Assembly (NCBI GenBank): GCA_030062745.1
Contig: CP099852.1
Span: 21,164,266 to 21,228,265, forward strand
Direction: 5' to 3'
DNA from: Capitulum mitella
Lineage: Eukaryota; Arthropoda; Thecostraca; Pollicipedomorpha; Pollicipedidae
Length of the DNA stretch: 64,000 nt
Below are positions 44,101-53,236 of the stretch, piece after piece. The position numbers and the translations under genes are program-made. A model generated the notes under the pieces. That model ran no database searches. It was not told the DNA's origin and saw only the letters and a list, made by a program, of their open reading frames with translations. Each line of letters opens with the position of its first letter. Positions within the stretch are counted from its first letter, which is position 1.

Positions 44101-46988
44101 GGGCGTTCGTACCGACACCCATACGCTTACGTTTTGCAGAAAGCTCTATACGGGCGAGGGTTAGACCGTATGAATGATATCCGACCCTGCTCAGATAGAC
44201 GTAAATCAAAAAATGAAATGTTGACGCATCACTCTCGGTGTGTAGTCCCTATCTGTAGACAAAGGTAGGACAACCTGAGCATCTACTCGAATCCGCGCAA
44301 TGAAAACAATCACATCACGCTCGCGTCCAGCGCTCCAGGCAGAAAGTTCTCTCCCTTTTCAAGGGCAGAGAAATGATCGTGACTAGTGGTGGCATACAAT
44401 CATGTTACTGAATCACATGTGCACAGTTCCAGTACGCCTAACATTTTGAATAAATGCGAAATGTTAGTATATGGTGTGTTAATCAATGCTTGTTCAAGGG
44501 AACGTTGGAACATCCAGAAAAGTGGATGGGGCGGGGGGCAGAGACGTTTTCCCCATAGGCCTAATGTTAAATTTCCAAAAAGTGGGGGCCACGCACCCCG
44601 CCATCCCTGTTCCTACGCCTGTGGTTGCCCTGCAAACAATGCTTTTAGCGCAGCCATGGACTTTCCCTCTTTCTTTCTCCGCCACTGCTGCTATCTCGCG
44701 TAATCGAGCATCCTTCGTCGGTGAGTCCGACGGTGGCGCCGCACCGGCGGCGGTTGGAGTCAGTACTACGTCTCGTCTCACGGGATGTCTGTCAGTTGCG
44801 TTGGCTGCGGCCGAAGTGCAGTTTCGCGGACGATCACCAGGGGCGCTGTTTTGCGCAGGATTTTAGAATTGGCTGACGCGAATAAGCTAGCTGCCTCTGT
44901 CGCGGCCTTGTGCCGTATCCTTGCGGGGGATGCGGAGGTGGGGATGTGGTGCGGCGTGGGACATCTTTGTGAGCTTGTTCCCTGCTATGTTAATGAAAGC
45001 GGAGCAAAAAGAGCAGATTATTCTTGTTTAATGATGCACTGAGTTCTATAAACGATATTGTTAGACATAGATTATGTATGATTTTAATTCCACATCTTCT
45101 GCTATTCTTGGTGAGGGACTACCTCCGTCGCCTCTTATGACGAGCCGCCTCTGCCATCAACATACCACGTTTTGTACGAAGCGTGGGTGCTACTTTTGAC
45201 ATGAACTGTGGTTGTCTTGCTCATGAATGTCTTTCGTGAACCAGAGCAACGGAGGTGGCTATTCCAATGCTCCATAAGGTTACCCCATGAAATTTTAAAA
45301 CATTTGGGGCGATCAGCCAGGCTAGGGGAATTGCTAGAAAGCAATCGCCGTGAAATTGGACCTTTTAAATTTGCAGCAGAGATTCTAAGAAGCAAAAGTA
45401 TCGTTGCTCTCCCTGACCCGAAGCTAGCTGTAGAAGTTCACAGGAGTTGTTAAATTTTCAGAAGACGGTCTTATTGTCAGGGATAATCTACGAGCAAAAA
45501 ATTGCTGCGATGTTTCTGTTACTCAGTTTGTGACTAGCATAAACTGACGCTGTCACACATTGGCAAATGGAGTTTAGCGAAGTGATCAAACGAATCGACA
45601 TTGTTGTTTCAGGTCCCAAAGGACTGCCTTTCATCGGCCAGGCACTCTCCATGAACTGGAAACACCAGGAGCGGTCCTTCATGAAGTGGTACAAGGAGTT
45701 CGGTCCCATCTACAAGGTCACAGTGGGTTTGGAGACGGTCGTGGTTCTTTCTGACCCGGAACTAATCAGAGAAGCCTACAGCAAACCTGAAGCGTCCGCT
45801 AGAATGAAGAACGCGGCCTTCGAGCTGTTTTATGCTGACAAGGGAATCTTTTTTACCAGCGGGGATTTGTGGCATGAGACACGTCGGTTTACGCTGTTCC
45901 ATCTCAGGAACCTCGGCATGGGGAAGTCGAAGTTGGAAGAAGTTATGCACGATCAAATCACCCAATACATGGAGGGCGTTATAACCTCCCATGAAGGTAC
46001 CAAAATGATGCTTGACAAGAGCCTGAACGTGGCCGTGTTCAACATCATCTGGGGCATGGTTGCGGGAGAAAGCCTTAGCCTGAATGACCCCAGGGCCCTG
46101 GAAGTCATGCACAGTATGGAAAAGTTGTTCAGCCTAGGAGCGGTTTTCGCCATCGTCGGCGCGCTTCCTGCTGTGCGAAAGCTTCCGTACCGCCTCACGG
46201 GGCTGGACAAATTTCTGAAGCTCTTCCATGTACCGATCGACACGCTGCTCAGGCCGGCGATCGAGGGGCACCGAAAAACGGTGGACCTGGACGGCGAGCC
46301 ACGCGACTACATCGACTGTCTGCTGCAGGAGCAGCGCCGGCGGCCGCAGCTCTTCACTGACCGGCACCTGCTGCGCTGCATCATCGACCTGTTCTTCGCC
46401 GGCTTTGACACCACGGCCACCACGCTGCGCTGGGCCTTCTGCTTCCTGTGCTCGCGTCAGGACGTACAAGAGCGGCTCTATGACGAGATCCGGCACGTGG
46501 TCGGCGCCGACCGGCTACCGACCCTGGCCGACCGTCCGCGGCTGCCGTACGTGGAGGCCGTGCTGATGGAGACCCAGCGGTTGGCGAACATCACGCCCAT
46601 CGGGGTGGGGCACATCGCCGAGGAAGACCTTCAGCTGGGCGGCTACACGGTGCCCCGAGGTGCACATATCGTGTCGCTGCTGACGGCCGTACACCAGAAC
46701 GAGCAGCACTTCCCCAAGCCCGGCGAGTTCCGGCCGGAACGGTTCCTTGACGCCGACGGCAAGGTCCGGCCGAGCCGGGCGCTCATGCCGTTCTCCGTCG
46801 GCAAGCGGTCCTGTCTTGGCGAGTCGATGGCACGAGCCGAGCTCTTCCTGTTTGTCACCAGAGTGGTGCAGAGGTATCGGCTTCGTTTCCCCGACGGCTT
46901 CACTCACGACTTCGCCATCAACGAAGAGAAGTCGTTGATCTGTGAGCCGAAACCCTACTGTTTGATCCCAGAAAGACGGTCAGATTAG
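41091..46988 (+). CDS. Cytochrome P450, CYP2-clan type, two exons (41091-41175, 45613-46988)
   Basis: A microsomal monooxygenase of 486 residues. Exon 1 gives the N-terminal anchor (residues 1-20, MLFAVLLFVVALATYAFFAR), a basic stop-transfer SKAKGH and the start of the PPGP hinge (27-30). The 4437-base intron has GTAAG and TTTCAG ends, in phase 1, and splicing creates GPKGLPFIG. Further landmarks are WHETR (helix C, 115-119), AGFDTT (helix I oxygen site, 291-296), ETQR (helix K, 348-351), PERF (403-406) and FSVGKRSCLG (422-431) with heme-ligand Cys429. Length and motifs are normal for the family. GKRSCLGE and the AR..LFLF sequence after it point to the CYP2 clan. Members metabolise xenobiotics, steroids or hormones at the ER with a P450 reductase; the substrate is unknown. 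An unspliced frame that begins with ATG at 45567 is not the true start, because it lacks the anchor. A broken mirror copy lies at 20711-34891. Confidence 0.93.
41264..41436. mobile_element. hAT-type MITE, family 2, intact (right arm)
   Basis: A 173-base element from CAGTGGCGCAGTCAGGATTT to the inverse of CAGTGGGGCAGCCAGGAGG. The exact 8-base duplication GTCATTTA lies at 41256-41263 and 41437-41444. This is the pre-insertion state of the LINE target in the left arm. Confidence 0.93.
41445..41726. other. P450 intron 1, mirrored non-coding
   Basis: Homologous to about 27762-28042. No gene. Confidence 0.5.
41727..42071. mobile_element. Foldback-type MITE with long inverted ends (right arm)
   Basis: Mirror of 27418-27761. 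It starts CACTGAGAAAAAGTGAGACC and ends with the inverse of CATTGAGGAAAAAGTGAGAA. Tandem and inverted GAGACC/GGTCTC words fill the centre. Confidence 0.6.
42183..42325. mobile_element. Family-2 MITE remnant (right arm)
   Basis: Core sequence matches 26585-26758 (GAGCTCATTGTGAAGTGAAA, then a GGCTGCTGGGAAGACAATGT-like segment). One end is lost at a deletion relative to the left arm, next to a G12 run at 42183. Confidence 0.65.
42326..44494. other. P450 intron 1, mirrored non-coding
   Basis: No gene. It contains the empty TTAA site (about 43556-43561), a 21-base direct repeat of CAGATAGACTCATAATTGAT at about 43830-43871, and a short (AATA)n run at about 42708-42735. Confidence 0.5.
44495..44621. 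mobile_element. hAT-type MITE, family 3 (right arm)
   Basis: Mirror of 23086-23210. It ends with the inverse of CAGGCGTAGGAACAGGG. The target duplication is unclear. Confidence 0.6.
44622..45612. other. 3' part of P450 intron 1
   Basis: Mirrors 22077-23085. A frame of 85 codons at 44785-45042 is open here and its counterpart is open in the left arm, but it has no known family. The acceptor CATTGTTGTTTCAG ends at 45612. Confidence 0.45.
45613..46988 (+). CDS. Exon 2 of the intact P450 (catalytic domain)
   Basis: 1376 bases carrying the whole catalytic domain in a single exon, with stop TAG at 46986-46988. A two-exon structure with one long catalytic exon is compact for an animal P450. Confidence 0.93.
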
Positions 46989-47849
46989 CGTAGTCTTGAG
47001 CCATGGGATAACTGGTTGCCGTTTCAATTAGTTGGGTTCATATTTTGGTAGCAGCTGTTCTGACTTAAAGACAACGTTTCCGACGTAAATGCAGCTGATT
47101 ATTTTCCTCAGGTAGTTAGTGCGCTGACTGCTTGGGGGACTTTTCCATTGTTAGTTGGTTAGGGGGGATTTATTTGTCTTTTTATGTGAATAACCACGAA
47201 TTCTAGTGCACAGGGGCGTAGGAACCGGGGGCGGGGGAGCTGCCCTCCCCCAACTTTGGGCGACATTTAGCATTAACGCTGTGACGGTGCATGGAAAGAT
47301 ACAAGGTAAATATCGCGTTTGCCTGCCATCTCCAGAGAGACACCGATGCTTCCGCTGTTGCGTGTTACAGAATAAAAACGAGAAGACGAAAAATCACCCA
47401 GAACTCGCGACGCCCGTACAATAGAGTCGGACTACACTGAAGAGCTAGATTCGGTACGGTGCATTCTAGATGCCGGATCGCGACAGTTTCGCAGTTTAAA
47501 CAAAGGCTGGCCTGGTGACGTGGACTGCATGAGCAGCAGGGTGAACCCTCTAAGTGTTTACAGCGTAACACGCAAATAAATGCGATGCGTGTGCGGAAAA
47601 TCGTTGTCGCAATTTCACTGCTCGATAACTGATGTTTCCGGCCGCTGATCGACGTCTCCCGGCGCCAGCATCAAACGATTTCCGGACCGGTTGGTCCTAT
47701 TCGGCGATCTATCTGCCTTGAAAGACGAGCGCTCCGACGACGGTGTCCGTCCGCCGTCAGCCGGACGGCGTCCCTCGTCTCTTCCGTATCGATTGTAGTA
47801 AACTTACATGTCATCGAACATGTTCTCATCAGGACTTGCGCCTGCACGG
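46989..47849. other. 3' flank of the intact P450
   Basis: Mirrors about 19800-20710. It includes a hAT-type MITE end, CAGGGGCGTAGGAACCGGGG, at about 47211. No further gene. Confidence 0.5.
47371..47376 (+). terminator. Candidate poly(A) signal for intact P450
   Basis: AATAAA about 383 bases past the stop, conserved at the mirrored place in the left arm (20300-20305). Confidence 0.4.
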
Positions 47850-48335
47850 CACCGCCATTTCACGGTCGAGGTCTCTCAACTCTGAGCGCTGAGGCAGTCG
47901 AAGCTGCGCTTGGGTTCCCCCTGTCATCCCTGGGGAATTTTTGCCGTCTAAGGAACTCAACGGGCAGTAACGTCTCTCTATAAGTCTCTCTCTGCCGCGA
48001 CAGAGGCGCGTCTGGAAATGCTCTGGGTCCTTTGGCCGTTTCAGGAGCTGTCTGGACGTCTCGAGATTTAGAAGTTTCAGGGGCCTTTCTGGTCGTCTCA
48101 AGGGCCTCTTGTTATAGACCGCTAATGAACAGTTTCAAAGACCCGTCTCTAGCAATTTCAGTTGAATCCCTGTTGTCCCAGGTGCCCTGCTTGTCGTTTC
48201 CGGGGAATATTTTTGCCGCCTTATGGGCCCTCTGGCAGTTACAAAAGAACTTCTGACGATTTAAGAGCCCCTGTGCAGTGCCATGGGCCCTCTGGACGTC
48301 TCCGGTGGTCTCCACGGTTGCATCAGTAATCTTCC
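47850..48335 (-). repeat. Degenerate GGCCCCTGA...GACGACCAGA repeat block, right
   Basis: Mirror of 19270-19790. Words such as GACGTCTCCGGTGGTCTCC and GGGCCCTCTGGCAGTT recur irregularly. Related to 57470-57850. Confidence 0.7.
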
Positions 48336-48715
48336 TCTGTTACATGGGTTATATCTGGCAGTCTCCTATTTTCCTGTTGTTCATATTGGCACAGGTAAAA
48401 ACAGCTCCATCAGTTGAGGTAGGCACTGCATGATGTCAGAGGCAGACATAAAATAAATAGACAGTTCAAGAAGCCTTTCTTGAAATTTCGGAGCAGAGCT
48501 GTGTGAATGGGAGCCAGGTGCCCCAATGTTGAGAATTACTCATTCTGGGGTGAACTTCCTCAAATGGGGCAGCTTCCTACTCCATTTGAAATTCAGGCTC
48601 CCCAGTACATCTCACTAACTTATTTGTGAATGTTTGCAGACTGAAGAAAAGTAAACAATCGTAAAAAATTAACACTTTACAAAAATTTCACCAGTTTAAG
48701 GTAATGTGCACAAAC

Positions 48716-48944
48716 CTGATGGCGACAGCCAGTCGTTCAGCAGCTGAGACGGGCTTCCGATAGTTGGTATGATGGCATTAGAGTCTCTGACCAACCATTC
48801 GCAGGCTCTCGTCAGCATGAAATTCCAACGGACCGCTATCCTTCTCCACATCCGTGAAAACCTCAAACTCTCCTCGAGTCGAGCGTTCCAGCAAAGCCGG
48901 TGGACACCACGTTTAAGCCGGTCTTTCTTTATGTTCCTCAAAAT
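48716..48944 (-). pseudogene. PIF/Harbinger (HARBI1-like) transposase exon remnant, right
   Basis: 229 bases, the same length as the left copy, with acceptor TTCTTGCTTCTAG and an AG|GTTTGT donor on the minus strand. The TNYRKPVSAAERLA motif is preserved, but a stop codon (TAA) occurs just before it, so this copy is broken. Confidence 0.6.
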
Positions 48945-50341
48945 CTAGAAGCAAGAACATAAGCATGTCCCCTTCATTTCACACCCCTTTCCAAACCCAC
49001 CAGCGACTTGGTCAGGTAGATATCTGATAGGTGCGTACATAATTTCTACTATTAAAATCACGTGCCTACGTTGGCTTTCCAGCGGGCGCAAACAACTCAC
49101 AGCAGAATGTCCCCGCCGCGCCACAAATGCACATTAGACGCCCGTGCGACGTCCCTGGAGAACGCCGAAGGGAGTGGAGCGGTGAGGACCGGGCCTAAGG
49201 CGTCCCTTATCCATTCATGTACTTTTCTATCCTTCTATGGTTGTTTCTGTATGCGTAATACTGACTGGGCATTCCTCAAAGATTTGTGAATTAAACCGGC
49301 ACCGCCTGCCGTGTTTTTTTTTTTGTACCCGCGACCATTTGGGGGGTCAAAAAGGGCACCCCCTGCTGTCCGAGGATGTAACCGTCGGATCTGAATCGGT
49401 ATACCACCAATCGATATCCCTGAGTCTTGCGATTCGGAAAATAAAAGGGCAATCTAGGTGAAGTCAGATAAGGTTGCATTACTTTTCCTGACAAAGAGCA
49501 ATGATTATTCGTTGGGACTGTTAACTGCATCAAGTGCAGAACTGAAATGAGGTCTCGTGATGACTAAATCTGCTCTGACTTCTCTTTACCGGGTCAAGGT
49601 CAAGACGGGTGAAGACAGGTAGACATTTTTCCTTTCGCAACTAGGAACAATAATTGCTCTCTGTTTCTACTCAACGATCTTCCACAAACAATGTTGTATT
49701 TCATTTCGTTTTGACATCTACCTATGACGTGACCTGAAATGACCTCACGTTGTCTTTGGTTAACCGTGCTAAGAGGCGCACATAGATTTACTTGTCTGGC
49801 CTGAACGATGGGGAAGGTCAGCGACAACCACTTCTTTTACCCACAAGGCAAATCATTCCAGGTCTCATCATACATTTGACCTGGCAGAACCTTTAATGTT
49901 GACGTGTGACGATTTTATATCTCTTAGGGGACCGTGTCCTATGTAAATCCAAATAATTCACTCACTGTATTCGCAAATATTATAAAAAAAACAAGCGTGT
50001 TCGCGCCACCTTCCGAAGAGACGAAAACATGTATACAAGGGTTCACTTATGACGCTATATCTCCATGATCTGACCTACCTTGGTCATGGCTGTGATGTCG
50101 GAATACGTAAAATTGATTAATGAACAAGTACTGAAAATTTGGTTGGGCTGACTCCAATGGTGTAGAAGTTATTCACGAAAAACCGAGGGGTTGCCCTATT
50201 TGACACCCCCAGCTGATGCCGGGGTAATATTGGACCATATGAGGTAAGCATTCGCAATGTCTTCGAGTTTCCAAGATAATTCATCAGTCGATTAAAAAAT
50301 AAAATGCGTTCCCTTTTCTAATCTTCAGATTGATTTCAATC
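48945..50341. other. Outer edge of right arm and unique flank, no gene
   Basis: Up to 49443 it mirrors 18154-18685. Beyond that the sequence is unique. No gene recognised. Confidence 0.45.
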
Positions 50342-51135
50342 GATATCAGGTGGTTTTATTGCGCGATCAGAGTATGTTTTTGGAAGCAGGCCCGAGTTAC
50401 AGACAGAGCAACAATATCGAGGATAATTCGTATCCCAGTAAGATGACGGATCGGAAAAAGTCGACAACCGGCTGCAAATTCTGACCTGTCCTCAGGTCCC
50501 TGGGAGGTTAAGTATTATGCCTACGATACCAGACAAGGACGATCCGGAACTGTATTGCCGGGCCATGGGGCGGTTGACGTTGGAAGATATCAGGTGGTTT
50601 GATTGCGCGATCAGAGTATGTTTTTGGAAGCAGGCCCGAGTTACAGACAGAGCAACAGTATCGAGGATATTCCCAGGCCATTGTGCGGCTGACGTTGGAA
50701 GACATCAGGTGGTTTGATTGCGCGATCAGAGTATGTTTCTGGAAGCAGGCCCGAGTTACAGACAGAGCAACAGTATCGAGCATATTGCCGGGCCATGGGG
50801 CGGCTGACGTTGGAAGATATCAGGTGGTTTGATTGCGCGATCAGAGTATGTTTTTGGAAGCAGGCCCGAGTTACAGACAGAGCAACAGTATCGAGGATAT
50901 TGCCGGGCCATGGGGCGGCTGACGTTGGAAGATATCAGGTGGTTTGATTGCGCGATCAGAGTATGTTTTTGGAAGCAGGCCCGAGCTACAGACAGAGCAA
51001 CAGTATCGAGGATATCGCCGGTCCATGGGGCGGCTGACGTTGGAAGATATCAGGTGGTTTGATTGCGCGATCAGAGTATGTTTTTTGCAAGCAGGCCCGA
51101 GTTACAGACAGAGCAACAGCATCGAGGATATCGCA
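50342..51135 (+). repeat. 115-bp tandem repeat array
   Basis: GATATCAGG (GACATCAGG once) starts successive units at 50586, 50701, 50816, 50931 and 51046, exactly 115 bases apart. A diverged unit starts at 50342 and part of another precedes 50586. Each unit contains TGATTGCGCGATCAGAGTATG and CAGGCCCGAGTTACAGACAG-like words. As 115 is not a multiple of three, the repeated peptides seen in translation are the same DNA read in alternating frames. It resembles a minisatellite or satellite seed. Confidence 0.95.
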
Positions 51136-51185
51136 CACGACCTTTCTGCCTCGCCAGCACACGGCCGACCCTGAGGCGAGGCGAG

Positions 51186-51938
51186 GCGAGCCAGCTCGGT
51201 CCGAAGAACCACATCTCGGACTCGATCGGACCCCTTACAGGCAGGCCGCGGCTCGTCAGGTGGACGGGATCGCCATCACTCGAACAGAGCGTCCAGTCGT
51301 AAGGAGCCGCCAGTCTCTGGATCACCACCACCCGACTGGTGACGAACCGCCTCCACCGCCGGGCTGTCCCCCGATCCATCCCAGCGCGATCACGCGTCCG
51401 GCACCGGGTCGGCGTGCCAGCGGGCAGCCGCAGAGTCCGGCTGACGAACACGAGACGCGCAGCCAGCGAGCCCCCGGGCAGCTCCAGCCGAGGCGGCGTG
51501 GCCCGCTTCAAGGGCGACGGCCGGGCCTCGACCGTGAAGAGCGACACCTCACCGGTGCCGTCCGTCCGCGGCGGCGGAGATACGCGGCCACACCGCGGCC
51601 CTTCGGCGACGCGTCTCCGAGGGCGTGCAGCCCCCTCCGCGGCTCCGGCGGCGGGCTGAGTAGCAGGGCGGGATACGCGGCCGCTTCAGGGACTCCTTCG
51701 TCCAGCCAGACAAGACCGCGCCGCCTGCAGCGGGCGGGAGCACATCATCCCAGCCGAGCCCGAGCCGCCACAGCTCCAGAAACAGGCTCCTCGCCACCAT
51801 CCTGAACAGTGCTACAGATCCCAGTGGATTTCACAGTCGAGCTATGAAGCTCGACACGACGCGATTAGTAGGAGCCTCATCCTCTGAGACTGTCACTCCG
51901 TTCAACGAGAACAAGTCCTCGTCCGGGCCCAACTTCAC
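51186..51938 (-). pseudogene. BEL/Pao retrotransposon pol fragment, decayed
   Basis: On the minus strand the pieces follow the order of Pao-type pol. First comes the end of the reverse transcriptase (TNRVVSSFIARL, then NPLGSVALF, then SLFLELWRLGLGWDDVLP). RNase H follows (LHALGDASPKGRGVAAYLR, then SLFTVEARPSPLKRATPPRL, with the PRLEL motif). Last is the stretch ahead of integrase (RWRRFVTSRVVVIQRL, then HLTSRGLP and WFFGPSWL). An in-frame TGA at 51831-51833, at least two frameshifts (about 51555 and 51630) and an internal deletion show it is dead. The other parts of the element and LTRs were not found. It abuts the 115-bp array. Confidence 0.82.
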
Positions 51939-52118
51939 TCACAACACCTTCACACACACCTTAGCTCGCTGCTGCCCGCTAAGGTGTGCGCCCTGTCCTG
52001 TCAACACCAGAAGACTGTTTGACCGACATTCCGTTATGATCACGCCAACATTACGCATCACCGCTCGGGCCTCAGCCACCACCACAACCTGCAACCTAGG
52101 CAGGTATGCCTCGTGTTT
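51939..52118. other. Flank of Pao fragment
   Basis: Possibly more degraded pol sequence on the minus strand, but no motif is secure. A short inverted repeat CACACCTTAGC/GCTAAGGTGTG lies at about 51955-51990. Confidence 0.35.
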
Positions 52119-52147
52119 CAGCTGCTGTTTCCAAGAAACAGCAGCTG
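52119..52147. repeat. 13-bp perfect hairpin
   Basis: CAGCTGCTGTTTC (52119-52131) and its complement (52135-52147), with loop CAA. Confidence 0.85.
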
Positions 52148-53236
52148 GCTGTCGACGTGTGACGTGTGGTGACGTGTGAAACAGCTGAAACACAGCTGAA
52201 AGACACCTACAGACATATGGCGCCACTTGCATACAAGGTGCACACAGTGACCTGCAGATGCCGGTAACTAGTATGCCGCGACGTCGTAGCCATCCACCGG
52301 TACAAAACAGTACAACGTCTTAGTTCCTTTCACGAACCGGACATGTTTTTGAGGACGACCCAAAGAAGTCACGGGGTTAACAGAAGACCGGAAGTGATTA
52401 TTTGTATTTAAAGTGGATGTAGCAAACCATCTGCTTTCAAACGGGACTGGCATCTGAAGTGCGATTCAAATGAAAATTCACCTCTCCAGATAAACTCGAA
52501 AATTCCGTCACCCGGATATGGTAATCGGAAGACTAAAAATAGCATGGATGTCATATGATATATGGATACACCTGCTTGCCAAATGTCATCGAAGTCGGGG
52601 GACCATTGTGAATAATTCGAGGCACACCCGGGCGCTTTGTCCTGCCCATTTATGGAACATCTCAACTAAGCAACTCAGAACGCGGTATGCAGAACTCGTT
52701 GAACTGATCTGATTTCTACCACTTTTTATAGTCATACCAACATCACCCATATAAGAAGATGTAATGGATGATCAGAGCAAAAAGCTGCATTTCGGTTCGC
52801 CCCGGGCACAGAACTCACCCCAGCAGCGATGACGCAGGCAAGAGCTGTCCCCGGAGCCACCGATCCCTCCTTCGCACGTGCCTCAACTCGCCTCACCAGA
52901 TTCCAATAGAAGCCCAGCCCCACCGGGACGTCTGCAGTCAGCTGTTTCTCACAATTTGACGCCGGTCCGGCCAACTCCACGTGGTGAAGAGACCTCAGGA
53001 CACCTGCTGCCGCGACAGGACGGTGGAGAGGTCTACAGTGATGAGAGACACTCTGACAGCCTGGATGACGAGGACTTTGGGTGAGTTCAAGTTAGTCGCA
53101 TACCGTGCAGCCTGCACACACGTCTCTGCTCCGAACCGCAACTACCACCTCCAACGCCCTCAGTCAACACCCCACAGGACATGTGTGCCCCAGCTGGTTT
53201 ACGGTGAGCTAAAACGGGCACAGGCTCGGACGTTTT
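52148..53236. other. Intergenic, no gene recognised
   Basis: No coding or RNA feature was supported. Confidence 0.35.

Larger units (their letters stand above)
40004..49443. repeat. Right arm of large inverted duplication
   Basis: Reverse-complement copy of 18154-36004, without the LINE and the TTAA element. The inner edge begins TTTGACAGCC and homology runs out near 49443 (TTTTCCGAATCGCAAGACTC on the reverse strand). It carries the intact P450 gene. Confidence 0.93.

Noticed and set aside
45567..45612. ATG at 45567 as P450 start
   Set aside because: It gives no membrane anchor. These bases end in a good splice acceptor, and exon 1 at 41091 restores the PPGP hinge.
50514..51174. Repeated 77-codon proteins and possible CRISPR-like spacing
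   Set aside because: The repeats are 115-bp head-to-tail units without unique spacers, and the peptides alternate frames.
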